This document shows positions 44,511 through 53,385 of a DNA stretch of 64,000 nucleotides, piece by piece (position 1 is the stretch's first letter; the number at the start of each line of letters is the position of its first letter). Position numbers and translations under genes: made by a program. Origin of the DNA: Litoreibacter meonggei (GTDB lineage: Bacteria > Pseudomonadota > Alphaproteobacteria > Rhodobacterales > Rhodobacteraceae); assembly GCF_003663885.1 (NCBI RefSeq), contig NZ_RCCE01000002.1, positions 558,001-622,000 of the forward strand, written 5' to 3'. Under the pieces are notes generated by a model that saw only the letters and a program-made list of their open reading frames with translations, had not been told where the DNA came from and did not search any database.

Positions 44511-45703
44511 GCCAGCGCCCCGGCAATCTTCGCAGCAATCTTCGCGGCCACCTGATCTTTGGTCAGACGCGGCCAGCTTTCGGCGCCCTCGTCTGAGATG
44601 ATGGTCACCGCGTTCTCACTCCCGCCCATGATCCCCGTCTCGGGACTCACGTCATTTGCCACGATCCAGTCGCAGCCTTTGCGTTTGCGCTTGGCCGTGG
44701 CGTTGGCCTGCACATCGTCGGTTTCCGCTGCGAAGCCCACGACCAGTTTGGGGCGGTCTTTCTTCATCTGGGAAACACCTGCCAGAATGTCGGGATTCTC
44801 GGTAAATTCCAACGCAGGGGCGTTTCCGGAGCCGTCTTTTTTCATCTTAGAGCCCGACGCATTCGCCACGCGCCAGTCCGCCACGGCCGCGGCAAACACC
44901 GCCGCATCCGCTGGCAACGCCGCATCGACCGCTTCTTTCATCTCGCTTGCGGTCTGCACTTTCACCACCTTCACGCCCAAGGGCGGGGGCACATCCGCAG
45001 GCCCCGTCACGAAGGTCACGTTGGCCCCCAACGCGGCCAAGCTACGGGCAATCGCAGTGCCTTGCGCACCCGATGAGCGGTTCGCGATGTAACGCACCGG
45101 ATCAATTGGTTCGTGCGTTGGGCCAGACGTCACCAGCACATGCTTGCCTTTCAACGGGCCATCCAGCAGCGCGGCCTCAACCGCATCGACGATAGCCAAT
45201 GGCTCGGACATGCGACCCGGACCATGCTCACCGCAGGCCATGTCGCCCACATCGGGGCCGACGGTCAGCACACCGTCGCCTTTCAAGGTCGCCAGATTGC
45301 GCTGCGTCGCAGGATGCTCCCACATACGCACATTCATTGCGGGAGCGATCAGCACGCGTTTGTCGGTCGCCATCAACAGCGTGGAGGCCAGATCATTTGC
45401 CAAGCCACCCGCCATCTTGCCCATCAGGTCGGCCGTTGCGGGGGCAACAACCACCAGATCAGCGGCGCGGGACAACTCGATATGGCCCATCTCGGCCTCA
45501 TCCGTCAGGTCGAATAGATCGCGGTAGACCTTCTGCCCTGCGAGGGCAGAGGTGCTAAGCGGCGTCACAAATTCCTCAGCCGCACGGGTCAATACAGGCG
45601 TCACCGTCGCCCCGCGTTCGCGCAAGCGGCGGATCAGGTCCAGCGACTTGAACGCCGCGATCCCTCCGCCCACGATCAGAAGTATCCGTTTACCTGCAAG
45701 CAT
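44507..45703 (-). CDS. coaBC: Bifunctional phosphopantothenoylcysteine decarboxylase / phosphopantothenate--cysteine ligase
   Basis: A 398-residue enzyme for two steps of coenzyme A synthesis. The N-terminal flavin domain (CoaC) starts with [18 protein letters not shown] (4-21) and contains [14 protein letters not shown], with the conserved His/Asn motifs. The C-terminal CoaB part contains [25 protein letters not shown], split around residues 190-215, and the K-rich [10 protein letters not shown] block. The ATG at 45703 gives the usual beginning MLAGKRILL; the frame to 45802 is leader. It heads a coaBC-dut-thiF string. Confidence 0.96.
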   Translation of the reverse strand: MLAGKRILLIVGGGIAAFKSLDLIRRLRERGATVTPVLTRAAEEFVTPLSTSALAGQKVYRDLFDLTDEAEMGHIELSRAADLVVVAPATADLMGKMAGGLANDLASTLLMATDKRVLIAPAMNVRMWEHPATQRNLATLKGDGVLTVGPDVGDMACGEHGPGRMSEPLAIVDAVEAALLDGPLKGKHVLVTSGPTHEPIDPVRYIANRSSGAQGTAIARSLAALGANVTFVTGPADVPPPLGVKVVKVQTASEMKEAVDAALPADAAVFAAAVADWRVANASGSKMKKDGSGNAPALEFTENPDILAGVSQMKKDRPKLVVGFAAETDDVQANATAKRKRKGCDWIVANDVSPETGIMGGSENAVTIISDEGAESWPRLTKDQVAAKIAAKIAGALA

Positions 45704-45758
45704 GTTGCACCCCGCTTTCTTGCGAACAAGTGTTAGGACAGCGCGGCGCAGGGGGCAA

Positions 45759-46601
45759 TCAGTTGCTTGAAAAGACCTCGCAGGGATCGCCTTTGCCGGC
45801 ATCGAAGAATCTGGTCATAATCCAGCGATCATAGGGCGGTGAAATTTCGCCGGTGACCAACTGACCAACTGAAATCGAGGCGGCATCCGGCGCGACCCGG
45901 CGCAGATAGGTCGGAATTCCCCAATCCGTGCGCGCATGACCGTTGCCAGTGATAACTAAGACCGGTCCACCTGTTTCTTTCAACGCCTGCAAGGTCACTT
46001 TTGCGAAGCTGGCGTCACGCAATCGCTGTGCCTCGACCATTCCCGACACCGTATCAGTGGGCAACATGTTGCAGTGCGCGGCGGCCTGCATTGCTTCACG
46101 CGCAGATTGTTCCCCAGTCGTCAACGCCATATCCAACCCATATTTGGCAGCGCTCTCAAACTGAGACGCGGCCCCGTCAGCTATCGCCGCACGAACTTGG
46201 TCGCGCGGGACTGCCGCGCCATAGATACGCGCCTGCGGAGCCGCCGCAAAAATTGGGTAATACATATGGAAAGACGGCCATTCACCTCGCGCCGACCACT
46301 CCAAGGCTGCGTCGAGCTCCGCGATAGTCGACGATCCGGCAGCTTGTCCGGCCTCGGCCTGCTCGGCTGTTAGCATCTCAAAAACCACCGCGGAGGGGTA
46401 GATTGCGCGGGCAATCGCCGCTTGGTTGGCATGATGTATCGGGTTGTCGTGCTGTTCGCCCACAATTACTACATCTGCTGCACCCAAGGTTTCAAATGCC
46501 GAATTTGTAAGAGCTTCGGCGTTCACAGAGGTACAAATCGAAAGAGCTGCCACTCCCCTAGTGAGCCAGGAAATGCAGCACTTCCGTATTTTGCGATTCA
46601 A
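45759..46601 (-). CDS. ChaN family (haem/iron-associated) exported protein
   Basis: A protein of about 280 residues of the ChaN/Cofac_haem_bdg family, whose Campylobacter member ChaN binds haem at the outer membrane. The mature domain starts with VVIVGEQHDNPIHHANQ and includes WSARGEWPSFHMYYPIF and VLVITGNGHARTDWG, the usual blocks. The start is uncertain. TTG at 46601 gives a well-formed Sec signal (NRKIRK basic end, GVAALSICTSVNA core, cleavage VNA-EA) but overlaps rpoH2 by 44 nt. A GTG at 46553 would shorten the signal. The gene follows rpoH2 and probably shares its promoter. Confidence 0.8.
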   Translation of the reverse strand: MNRKIRKCCISWLTRGVAALSICTSVNAEALTNSAFETLGAADVVIVGEQHDNPIHHANQAAIARAIYPSAVVFEMLTAEQAEAGQAAGSSTIAELDAALEWSARGEWPSFHMYYPIFAAAPQARIYGAAVPRDQVRAAIADGAASQFESAAKYGLDMALTTGEQSAREAMQAAAHCNMLPTDTVSGMVEAQRLRDASFAKVTLQALKETGGPVLVITGNGHARTDWGIPTYLRRVAPDAASISVGQLVTGEISPPYDRWIMTRFFDAGKGDPCEVFSSN

Positions 46602-47442
46602 GTGATTTGCGCATCTTGGCAAAGGCGGCAGCCTCCAGTTGGCGCACGCGTTCTTTGGACAGGCCAAGCTCATTACCCAGACTTTCCAGAGTCCGAGGCC
46701 GGTCCAGTAACTTGCGTTCACGCACGATGAATTGCTCACGATCGTTCAACTCTGTCATAGCGTCGACCAGCCATCCACGCAATGTATCGTTGTCGTGCGA
46801 ATGCTCTACTGTTTCAGCAGCTTGCGGGCCATCATCCTCAAGTGCATCAATCCATTCGCGCCCCTCGTCCTCGGTTGATTGCGTGGCATTCAACGAGAAG
46901 TCCGAGCCGGACAAGCGGCCCTCCATCATCTCTACGTCGTGCAGCGGCACACCTACCTCAGTCGAGATTTTTTGCCGCAGCTGATGGCGGTCAATCGGTT
47001 CTCCGCGCGCGGCGGCCTCGCGCTCCAGTCGAGCTTGAACACGGCGTAGATTGAAAAACAGTGACTTTTGCGACGAGGTTGACCCCGTGCGCACCATCGA
47101 CCAGTTGCGCATCACATGATCTTGGATCGACGCCTTGATCCACCACACTGCATAGGTCGAGAAGCGCACCCCGCGGTCGGGATCAAACTTGTCGGCGGCC
47201 TTCATCAGGCCAAGCCCTGCCTCTTGGATCAGGTCGTTCATCGGCGCACCATAACGGCGAAACTTGGAGGCCATGGAAATCGCAAGGCGCATGTAGGCTG
47301 TGATCAACCGATGCAACGCGGCTTCATCCCGCTCGTCACGCCACGCATAGGCCAAACGCAACTCCGTCTCAGCGTCCAAAAGCTCTGCCTTCATCGCCGT
47401 GCGCGAAAGCACATTGTCAGATGGTCTTGTGTCTAGTGCCAT
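46558..47442 (-). CDS. rpoH2: RNA polymerase sigma-32 factor, RpoH2 type
   Basis: A 294-residue alternative sigma factor. Regions 2 and 4 are complete: region 2 holds HRLITAYMRLAISMASKFRRYG (split at M50-I54), DLIQEAGLGLMKAADKFDP and the FSTYAVWWIKASIQDHVMRNWS recognition helix; region 4 is LGLSKERVRQLEAAAFAKMRKSL near the C-terminus. The QKSLFFNLRR RpoH box follows region 2. Rhodobacterales carry two RpoH proteins. This one resembles RpoHII, which in Rhodobacter sphaeroides drives oxidative/photo-oxidative genes under sigma-E control. ATG 47442 has GGGGGTGAGA upstream; MGV at 47457 is an alternative. Confidence 0.88.
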   Translation of the reverse strand: MALDTRPSDNVLSRTAMKAELLDAETELRLAYAWRDERDEAALHRLITAYMRLAISMASKFRRYGAPMNDLIQEAGLGLMKAADKFDPDRGVRFSTYAVWWIKASIQDHVMRNWSMVRTGSTSSQKSLFFNLRRVQARLEREAAARGEPIDRHQLRQKISTEVGVPLHDVEMMEGRLSGSDFSLNATQSTEDEGREWIDALEDDGPQAAETVEHSHDNDTLRGWLVDAMTELNDREQFIVRERKLLDRPRTLESLGNELGLSKERVRQLEAAAFAKMRKSLESQNTEVLHFLAH

Positions 47443-47495
47443 AAGTCTCACCCCCATAAGTCGATTTGGCTTGGCTCTGGTCTGGCCTTTTGTGA

Positions 47496-47525
47496 TGAAT
47501 ACGCGGCAAATGCGCATACGGATCA
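47496..47525 (-). promoter_or_regulatory. Candidate sigma-E (RpoE/ChrR) promoter for rpoH2
   Basis: On the minus strand TGATCC (47525-47520) is followed by 18 bases and then TATTCA (47501-47496). Published Rhodobacter sigma-E promoters have a TGATCC-type -35 and a TAA/TAT-type -10 at 18 or 19 bases. The predicted transcript starts about 47 nt before the rpoH2 ATG. The divergent cobU gene begins 22 bp to the right. Confidence 0.6.
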
Positions 47526-47546
47526 AAACGAGTTGGAGGAATTAAG

Positions 47547-48095
47547 ATGGCCGGACTACCCTCCCTGACGATGATGCTTGGTGGTGCCGCGTCCGGAAAA
47601 TCAGCTTTTGCGGAGCGGGCGATTGCCGAAACCAGTTCAGACAAGGCGAAGATCTACATAGCGACGGCTCAGGCTTTCGACGATGAAATGCGGGCCAAGA
47701 TATCGGATCACAGGCAAGCCCGTGCCGCCGATGGGTGGAACACCGTCGAGGAACCCTTGCTCGCGACCGCAGCGCTGGAACGCGCGGCAAAGGATCAGGT
47801 GATCCTTCTGGATTGCGCCACGCTTTGGCTAACCAACCAACTTCTGGCGGGGGCTGATTTATACGCCGAATCTGACAAACTTGTACGGGCGCTTGTCGCT
47901 TCGCCTGCGCAGGTCGTCGTGGTCACCAACGAGGTCGGCCAGGGCATCGTGCCGGAACACGCCATGTCACGTCAGTTTCGTGAGGCACAGGGCAAGCTTA
48001 ATCAGGGTATCGCCCGTGAGGCGCAACTTGTCGTGCAAGTCATCGCGGGCCTGCCTTTAGTGTTGAAAGGCGCACTGCCCGAGGGGGTGTCGTGA
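47547..48095 (+). CDS. cobU: Bifunctional adenosylcobinamide kinase / adenosylcobinamide-phosphate guanylyltransferase
   Basis: A 182-residue enzyme of the lower-ligand (nucleotide loop) assembly of cobalamin. The P-loop GGAASGKS is at 12-19, and the residue that is guanylylated, H55, lies in ISDHRQAR. The NEVGQGIVP and SRQFREAQGKLNQ motifs are typical. It phosphorylates adenosylcobinamide and then attaches GMP. GGAGGAATT precedes the ATG. The next gene, a histidine phosphatase, overlaps by 4 nt. Other cob genes are not in the window, and no cobalamin riboswitch is visible. Confidence 0.95.
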   Translation: MAGLPSLTMMLGGAASGKSAFAERAIAETSSDKAKIYIATAQAFDDEMRAKISDHRQARAADGWNTVEEPLLATAALERAAKDQVILLDCATLWLTNQLLAGADLYAESDKLVRALVASPAQVVVVTNEVGQGIVPEHAMSRQFREAQGKLNQGIAREAQLVVQVIAGLPLVLKGALPEGVS

Positions 48096-48673
48096 AAACC
48101 ACCCGCCTTTGGTGGGTTCGCCACGGCCCGACACATGAAAAGGCCTTTACCGGATGGCGGGACGTTCCCGCCGATTTGTCCGATACGGACAAGATTGCCC
48201 GCCTGCATGCCTATCTGCCAAGTAACGCGGCCTTGGTGTCTTCCGACCTGACCCGCGCCCGCTCAACCGCCGATGTGATCGGTCTTGGCCGCACGCGCCT
48301 GCCGCATGATCCCGACTTGAGAGAGCTTGATTTCGGCGTCTGGGACGGCCTCCACTTCTCGAAGGTCGCAGATATGCACCCCGAGCTGTCCCGCGCCTAT
48401 TGGGAAACGCCGGGCGACGTGAAGCCACCGGAGGGCGAAAGCTGGAACGATCTGCACGCGCGCCTTACCCCCAAAGTTGAGGCCCTTCACGACAGCGAGC
48501 ATGTTGATGTCGTGATCGTGGCTCATATGGGGGTCATCATGTCCCAGATCGAACGCGCCCTTGGGGTCACGCCCTACGCTGCGATGTCGCACCAGATTGA
48601 GCCGCTCTCGGTGACCCGCATAGATATCGGCCCCAATGGCTGGCGAGCAGACGTGATCAATCATCAACCGTGA
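48092..48673 (+). CDS. Histidine phosphatase family protein, possible alpha-ribazole phosphatase
   Basis: A 193-residue phosphoglycerate-mutase-like phosphatase. The catalytic RHG motif is at 10-12 (WWVRHGPTHEKAF), with LRELDFGVWDGLHF and the second His in VVIVAHMGVIMSQIE. The overlap with cobU by 4 nt suggests that it serves as CobC, removing phosphate from alpha-ribazole-5'-phosphate (or the equivalent intermediate) in cobalamin assembly. Histidine phosphatases are versatile, so the role rests on context. Confidence 0.82.
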   Translation: MKTTRLWWVRHGPTHEKAFTGWRDVPADLSDTDKIARLHAYLPSNAALVSSDLTRARSTADVIGLGRTRLPHDPDLRELDFGVWDGLHFSKVADMHPELSRAYWETPGDVKPPEGESWNDLHARLTPKVEALHDSEHVDVVIVAHMGVIMSQIERALGVTPYAAMSHQIEPLSVTRIDIGPNGWRADVINHQP

Positions 48674-48734
48674 TGGGCCTGCCCCACAATTCTTTATTTC
48701 CGTAGCGCGCCGACCTCAGGCTAACCTCTCTATC

Positions 48735-49415
48735 ATGACTTATGATCTTCTTATCGGCGACCGCTCCTATTCCAGCTGGTCGCTCCGGGGTTGGCTTCTG
48801 TTCGCGAAGTTCAATGTCGACGTGACCATACATGACACGCGGTTCTATATTCCTCAGTTTCAGGAAGACCTGAAACCGTTCGCCCCCGCCCGCACGGTGC
48901 CGGTGATGCGACTGCCCGAAGGCGGTGTTGTGATGGATAGCCTCGGGATGGCCGAAACATTGGCGGAGCGGCATCCGGATAAGGGCTACTGGCCCGAAAA
49001 CACGCAAGCGCGCGCCTTGGCACGTGGCATGGTCGCCGAGATGCACAGCGGCTACGGCGCTTTGCGTTCTGCCTGTCCGATGAATTTGCGGCAGAGCTTC
49101 ATTGATTTTCCTGTCTCCGAGGAGGTGGCAGCCGACCTTGCCCGCATCGAACAGCTATGGGCAGCCGCCCGCAACCTTGCGACTGATGGGCCTTGGTTGT
49201 TCGGGCAATACTCGATCGCGGATGCGTTCTTCGCCCCGGTCGCGGCGCGCATGGCGGGATATGGGTTGCCAATCGGTGAAGCCTCGAAACCTTATGTCGT
49301 GGAAACGATTTCCGATCCGGTCTTCCTAGAGTGGCGCAGGCGCGGACTTCAAGATGCGCCTCAGTCCAATTACGATCTGCCTTACTCGGCGGGTAAATGG
49401 CCCGGTCCGGACTGA
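48735..49415 (+). CDS. Glutathione S-transferase family protein
   Basis: A 226-residue protein with an N-terminal thioredoxin-like domain (about 1-80, YDLLIGDRSYSSWSLRGWLLF at 3-23, split at S12; PVMRLPEGGVVMDSLGMAE) and a C-terminal helical domain. The C-terminal IADAFFAPVAARM stretch is the hydrophobic N-capping box region. The SYSSWSLRG motif resembles the zeta/YfcF-like group. The likely role is detoxification or reduction with glutathione, whose synthetase gene (gshB) lies 1.6 kb away. The exact substrate is unknown. Confidence 0.9.
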   Translation: MTYDLLIGDRSYSSWSLRGWLLFAKFNVDVTIHDTRFYIPQFQEDLKPFAPARTVPVMRLPEGGVVMDSLGMAETLAERHPDKGYWPENTQARALARGMVAEMHSGYGALRSACPMNLRQSFIDFPVSEEVAADLARIEQLWAAARNLATDGPWLFGQYSIADAFFAPVAARMAGYGLPIGEASKPYVVETISDPVFLEWRRRGLQDAPQSNYDLPYSAGKWPGPD

Positions 49416-49479
49416 GATAAACCTCGCGTTAACCAAACACCCGCCACTGTGTGCCCAAGGGTTTAGCACCGAGGGTTAA

Positions 49480-50982
49480 TTGGTTACGCGCACATACACA
49501 GTCGCCTTCGAGGGCATCGAAGCCCGGCTGGTCGAGGTGCAATGCGCCGTGACCGCCGGACTTCCGTCGTTTTCAATCGTGGGCCTCGCGGACAAAGCCG
49601 TCAGCGAGGCCCGTGACAGGGTCCGCGCAGCCCTCACCGCAATGTCCATTGCCATGCCGTCCAAGCGCGTGACGGTAAATTTATCCCCTGCCGACATGCC
49701 AAAAGAAGGGTCGCATTTCGACCTGCCCATCGCACTTGCCCTGCTCGCCGCTCTGGACATCCTTCCCGCCGAAGACGTGCAAAACACCGTCGCCTTGGGC
49801 GAGCTGTCGCTGGATGGGTCGTTGGTCCCTGTCATCGGAACTCTGCCGGCAGCACTGACAGCAGCGGAACAGGAGTGCAGCTTGCTATGCCCCGAGCAAT
49901 GCGGGGCGGAGGCCGCGTGGGTTGATGCGGCGCGTGTATTCGGTGCTGCGTCATTGTTGGAGGTGGTGCAGCACTATACCGGTCAAAAACCCCTTGCCGT
50001 CGCAACGCCCGGCGAGGTCACCCGCCCCAAACACAGCAAGGACCTGCGGGACGTCAAAGGGCAGGAACGCGCCAAACGGGCGCTGGAGATTGCCGCTGCG
50101 GGTCGCCATCACCTGCTTTTGGTCGGCACTCCGGGGTCTGGCAAATCCATGTTGGCGGCACGCCTGCCGGGAATACTACCACCCCTATCACCCGAAGAGG
50201 CGTTGGAGACCTCAATGATCCACTCTCTCGCGGGGCTGTTGGAGGATGGCGGCATATCGCGTGAACGCCCGTTCAGAACTCCGCATCACACAGCCTCCAT
50301 GGCCGCAATCGTCGGAGGTGGGCGCGGCGCGAAACCCGGGGAAATCTCGTTGGCGCATAACGGTGTGCTGTTTATGGACGAGTTTCCCGAGTACCCCCGT
50401 GCAGTGCTCGAAACCCTGCGCCAACCCATCGAGACGGGCGATGTGGTCGTCGCCCGTGCAAATGCCCATGTGCGTTACCCCTGCAAATTCATGCTGGTCG
50501 CCGCTGCGAACCCGTGCAAATGCGGCTACATGACCGACGCGGCACAGGCATGCTCCCGCGCGCCGTTATGTGGGGAGGATTATCTGGGCCGCATATCGGG
50601 GCCGTTGATGGACCGGTTTGACCTGCGACTGGACGTCCCGCCGGTTGCCTTCACGGATTTGGACCTGCCTGCATCTGGGGATACCTCAGCGCAAGTCGCC
50701 GCGCGTGTAGAAACCGCGCGAGAAGTACAGCGCGCACGGTTTGACGCTTATCCGGGTGTCAGGGTGAACGCCGACGCAGAAGGCGAATTGTTAAAGGAAA
50801 TCGCGACGCCCGACGCAGAGGGGGCTGCGTTGCTAACACGGGCTGCCGAACATTACCGACTGTCTGCCCGCAGCTACCACCGCGTGCTGCGCGTGGCGCG
50901 CACAATTGCAGATTTGGAGGCAAGCGCGGACGTTGCTTCTCGCCATATTGCGGAAGCCGTCAGCTACCGCGTCGCGTCCTGA
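49480..50982 (+). CDS. comM: YifB/ComM-type Mg-chelatase-like AAA+ ATPase
   Basis: A 500-residue AAA+ protein. The N-terminal ChlI-like domain (about 1-170) has FEGIEARLVEVQC and LPSFSIVGLADKAVSEARDRV, split at 30-50. The ATPase core has the Walker A motif GTPGSGKSM (about 217-225) and the Walker B motif LFMDEFPE. A four-cysteine cluster, PCKCGYMTD..CSRAPLCGED, and a C-terminal Mg-chelatase domain follow. In naturally transformable bacteria ComM is a branch-migration helicase. The TTG at 49480 (preceded by GAGGG) gives the standard LVTRTYTVAFEG start. TTAACC half sites flank the promoter region. Confidence 0.93.
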   Translation: MVTRTYTVAFEGIEARLVEVQCAVTAGLPSFSIVGLADKAVSEARDRVRAALTAMSIAMPSKRVTVNLSPADMPKEGSHFDLPIALALLAALDILPAEDVQNTVALGELSLDGSLVPVIGTLPAALTAAEQECSLLCPEQCGAEAAWVDAARVFGAASLLEVVQHYTGQKPLAVATPGEVTRPKHSKDLRDVKGQERAKRALEIAAAGRHHLLLVGTPGSGKSMLAARLPGILPPLSPEEALETSMIHSLAGLLEDGGISRERPFRTPHHTASMAAIVGGGRGAKPGEISLAHNGVLFMDEFPEYPRAVLETLRQPIETGDVVVARANAHVRYPCKFMLVAAANPCKCGYMTDAAQACSRAPLCGEDYLGRISGPLMDRFDLRLDVPPVAFTDLDLPASGDTSAQVAARVETAREVQRARFDAYPGVRVNADAEGELLKEIATPDAEGAALLTRAAEHYRLSARSYHRVLRVARTIADLEASADVASRHIAEAVSYRVAS

Positions 50983-51924
50983 TCAGTCGCGTTTTGCCTC
51001 TATCACCTCCCAAATCTTCGCTGTGATATTCACATCGTCAAACCGTTCCAGTTCCTGAATGCCAGTGGGCGAGGTCACGTTGATCTCGGTCAGCCATCCC
51101 CCGATCACGTCGATGCCTACGAACACCTGACCGTGGCTTTTCAAATCAGCCCCGATCCGCGCGCATATTTCGCGGTCCCGCTCGGTCAGACCAACTTTTT
51201 CAGGGCGCCCGCCAACATGCATGTTTGAACGCGTCTCGCCCTTGGCAGGGACACGGTTGATCGCACCAACCGGCTCCCCATCAATCAGGATGATGCGCTT
51301 GTCGCCCTTGGCCACATCGGGCAGGAACTTCTGCATGATCAACGGCTCTCGGTTGATCCCCACAAACAGTTCGTGCAGCGAGTTCAGGTTGCGATCATCT
51401 GGTGTCAGGCGGAACACGCCTGCCCCGCCATTTCCATAAAGCGGCTTGAGAATAACATCGCCATGGCGCTCTTTGAATGCCTTCAAGGTCGTCAAGTCAC
51501 GTGCAATTGCAGTCGGAGGGGTCAGGTCAGGATAATCCAGAACCTTCAGCTTTTCCGGCCAGTTGCGTACCCAAGTCGGATCATTCACCACCAGCGTGCC
51601 GGGATGGATACGGTCCAGCATATGCGTGGTTGTGATATAGCCCATATCAAACGGCGGGTCTTGGCGCAGCCAGACCACGTCCCAATCAGCAAGATTGATC
51701 CGTTGTCTTTCACCAAGCTCGAAATGGTCGCCTTTGACGCGGCGCACGGTCAATGGCCAGCCAACCGCATAAACCTCGCCCTCCTCATAGGACAGGGCAT
51801 CCGGTGTATAGTAAAACAGCTCATGCCCGCGTGCTTGCGCTTCCTCGGCGATACGGAAACTGGAATCTCCGTCGATATCAATGTTATCAATCGGATCCAT
51901 TTGAATGGCGACCTTCAGGCCCAT
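50983..51924 (-). CDS. gshB: Glutathione synthetase
   Basis: A 313-residue ATP-grasp enzyme that joins gamma-glutamylcysteine and glycine. The N-terminal [19 protein letters not shown] (7-25) is diagnostic of bacterial Gsh[21 protein letters not shown], the ATP-grasp [10 protein letters not shown] and [19 protein letters not shown] blocks, and the C-terminal [19 protein letters not shown] are complete. The final codon abuts the comM stop directly (no gap). In this neighbourhood comM, gshB, yraN and rsmI form the arrangement I recall as common in Rhodobacterales. Confidence 0.96.
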   Translation of the reverse strand: MGLKVAIQMDPIDNIDIDGDSSFRIAEEAQARGHELFYYTPDALSYEEGEVYAVGWPLTVRRVKGDHFELGERQRINLADWDVVWLRQDPPFDMGYITTTHMLDRIHPGTLVVNDPTWVRNWPEKLKVLDYPDLTPPTAIARDLTTLKAFKERHGDVILKPLYGNGGAGVFRLTPDDRNLNSLHELFVGINREPLIMQKFLPDVAKGDKRIILIDGEPVGAINRVPAKGETRSNMHVGGRPEKVGLTERDREICARIGADLKSHGQVFVGIDVIGGWLTEINVTSPTGIQELERFDDVNITAKIWEVIEAKRD

Positions 51925-52038
51925 GCGCTGTCCTTCCGTGGTTTAGGGCCGATAAAAGCCCGCACCCGTTAAATGCGGCAGGCAGGTCAGGCTTTCAATC
52001 CATTATCTGCGAACACCCATCGGCATTCTTGCGCACAT

Positions 52039-52404
52039 TCAGGTTACGAGCGCATTTTCGATGATCTCGACGCGGCCAGTCCCGTCGACCAACGCCACAT
52101 CGAAGCGCATATCGGTATCTTGTCCTGCGGGCTCATTGGAAACGAACTCGCTCGCCGCTTGAAATAGTCGCGTCATTTGTCCGGCCAGCAATCTTTCAGC
52201 GGCTCTCGAATGGGTGCGGCTTTGTTTGACCTCAATGAAAACAACTTTGCCGCCCCAGCGCATCACAAGGTCGATCTCTCCACCACGCGCTCGAAACCTA
52301 TGTGCGGCGAATTTGTATCCGCGCCTTAAATAATCACGCGCCACGCTCCGCTCGGCCTCAATCCCTGCGTGGTATCCCATTCGGCCACGCGCAGATCGCG
52401 ACAT
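52039..52404 (-). CDS. YraN family (UPF0102) protein
   Basis: A 121-residue protein of the YraN family, predicted to have a restriction-endonuclease-like fold. GYHAGIEAERSVARDYLRRGY is at 10-30, split at S20, followed by the putative catalytic RARGGEIDLVMRWGGKVVFIEVKQS, in which GGEIDLV and the FIEVK pair are the conserved core. A role in replication or repair is suspected but unproven. The gene follows rsmI by two bases, a conserved order in proteobacteria. Confidence 0.9.
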   Translation of the reverse strand: MSRSARGRMGYHAGIEAERSVARDYLRRGYKFAAHRFRARGGEIDLVMRWGGKVVFIEVKQSRTHSRAAERLLAGQMTRLFQAASEFVSNEPAGQDTDMRFDVALVDGTGRVEIIENALVT

Positions 52405-52406
52405 CG

Positions 52407-53273
52407 CTATTTTCCTTCTTTTTCCAATCTAAGCGCGGCTTGGTAAACCTGCCTGCGCGGCTGGCCGGTTGTCGTCACGACCTGCGCCACTGCGTCTTTC
52501 AGAGATCCCGCGGCCATCGCCTCTTTCAGCAAGATGTCGGTGTCCTTTTCATCGAACGAACTGACCTCGCCACGGGCGACCAAAACAACCACTTCACCTT
52601 TTAGCGTGACTCCATCAAGTTCATCCACCAATGCTGCCAAGGTGCCGCGCCGGACTTCTTCGAACTTTTTAGTCAACTCACGTGCGACGACAGCATCACG
52701 TGTCTCGCCATAAACTTCGACCAGATCAGCTAACATTTTATGAACCCGCTTCGGGCTTTCGTAAAAAACAAGCGTTCCGGGTACTTCTGCCAGTGACCTC
52801 AGAAAGCTCTGCCGTTGGCCCTTTGAGGTGGGTGCGAACCCTGCGAAAAAGAAGGCGTCGGTCGCGAGGCCGCTGACTGATAGCGCCGCTAAAACTGCAG
52901 ATGGCCCCGGCGCGGCGGTGACCAAGTACCCTTCTGCGGTTACGGCGCGACCCAATTGATAACCGGGATCAGCAACAAGTGGCGTGCCCGCCTCGGACGC
53001 ATAAGCCACCGACTTTCCCTCTGCCAGTGCCCTGAGCAATTTGGGCCGCGCAGATGCGCCGTTGTGGTCGTGATAGGCCACCATCGGACGCCCCTCCAAA
53101 GCGATTCCATGAATATCCATCAATCGGCGCAAAGTTCGGGTGTCTTCAGCGGCCAAAACATCAGCCGACGCCAAAATATCAAGCGCGCGCAGCGTGATGT
53201 CACGTGCGGTGCCGATCGGAGTGGCTATGAAATACAGGCCAGACGCCAGATTTACGCGATTTGCAGCCGTCAT
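52407..53273 (-). CDS. rsmI: 16S rRNA (cytidine(1402)-2'-O)-methyltransferase
   Basis: A 288-residue SAM-dependent enzyme of the tetrapyrrole-methylase-like fold that methylates the ribose of C1402 of 16S rRNA. The N-terminal GLYFIATPIGTARDITLRALD (12-32), split at residue 22, is diagnostic. The central motifs VAYASEAGTPLVADPGYQLG and AAPGPSAVLAALSVSGL are present, as is FVAFY-type FYESPKRV. It heads the minus-strand unit with yraN. The gene is divergent from the PBP activator gene, and the spacer contains the 14-bp palindromic site noted separately. Confidence 0.95.
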   Translation of the reverse strand: MTAANRVNLASGLYFIATPIGTARDITLRALDILASADVLAAEDTRTLRRLMDIHGIALEGRPMVAYHDHNGASARPKLLRALAEGKSVAYASEAGTPLVADPGYQLGRAVTAEGYLVTAAPGPSAVLAALSVSGLATDAFFFAGFAPTSKGQRQSFLRSLAEVPGTLVFYESPKRVHKMLADLVEVYGETRDAVVARELTKKFEEVRRGTLAALVDELDGVTLKGEVVVLVARGEVSSFDEKDTDILLKEAMAAGSLKDAVAQVVTTTGQPRRQVYQAALRLEKEGK

Positions 53274-53329
53274 CAGCCCTACCCTTCGTCTTCACGTTTA
53301 CTTGACACTCCATACCTCGTATTCAGTTT

Positions 53330-53343
53330 GCCACAAGTGTGGC
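53330..53343. promoter_or_regulatory. 14-bp inverted repeat in the rsmI / PBP-activator spacer
   Basis: GCCACA (53330-53335) and TGTGGC (53338-53343) are separated by two bases (AG). They lie in the 112-bp divergent spacer, 43 bp before the ATG of the activator gene. A dyad of this form is a plausible binding site for a dimeric regulator; no assignment can be made. Confidence 0.3.
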
Positions 53344-53385
53344 TGTGCCGGCGGCCATTTGGTGGGGACTTATGGAGTGATTAAC

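Noticed and set aside
47443-47546. Cobalamin riboswitch upstream of cobU
   Set aside because: The divergent spacer is only about 100 bp and lacks the conserved B12-box and multi-helix layout.
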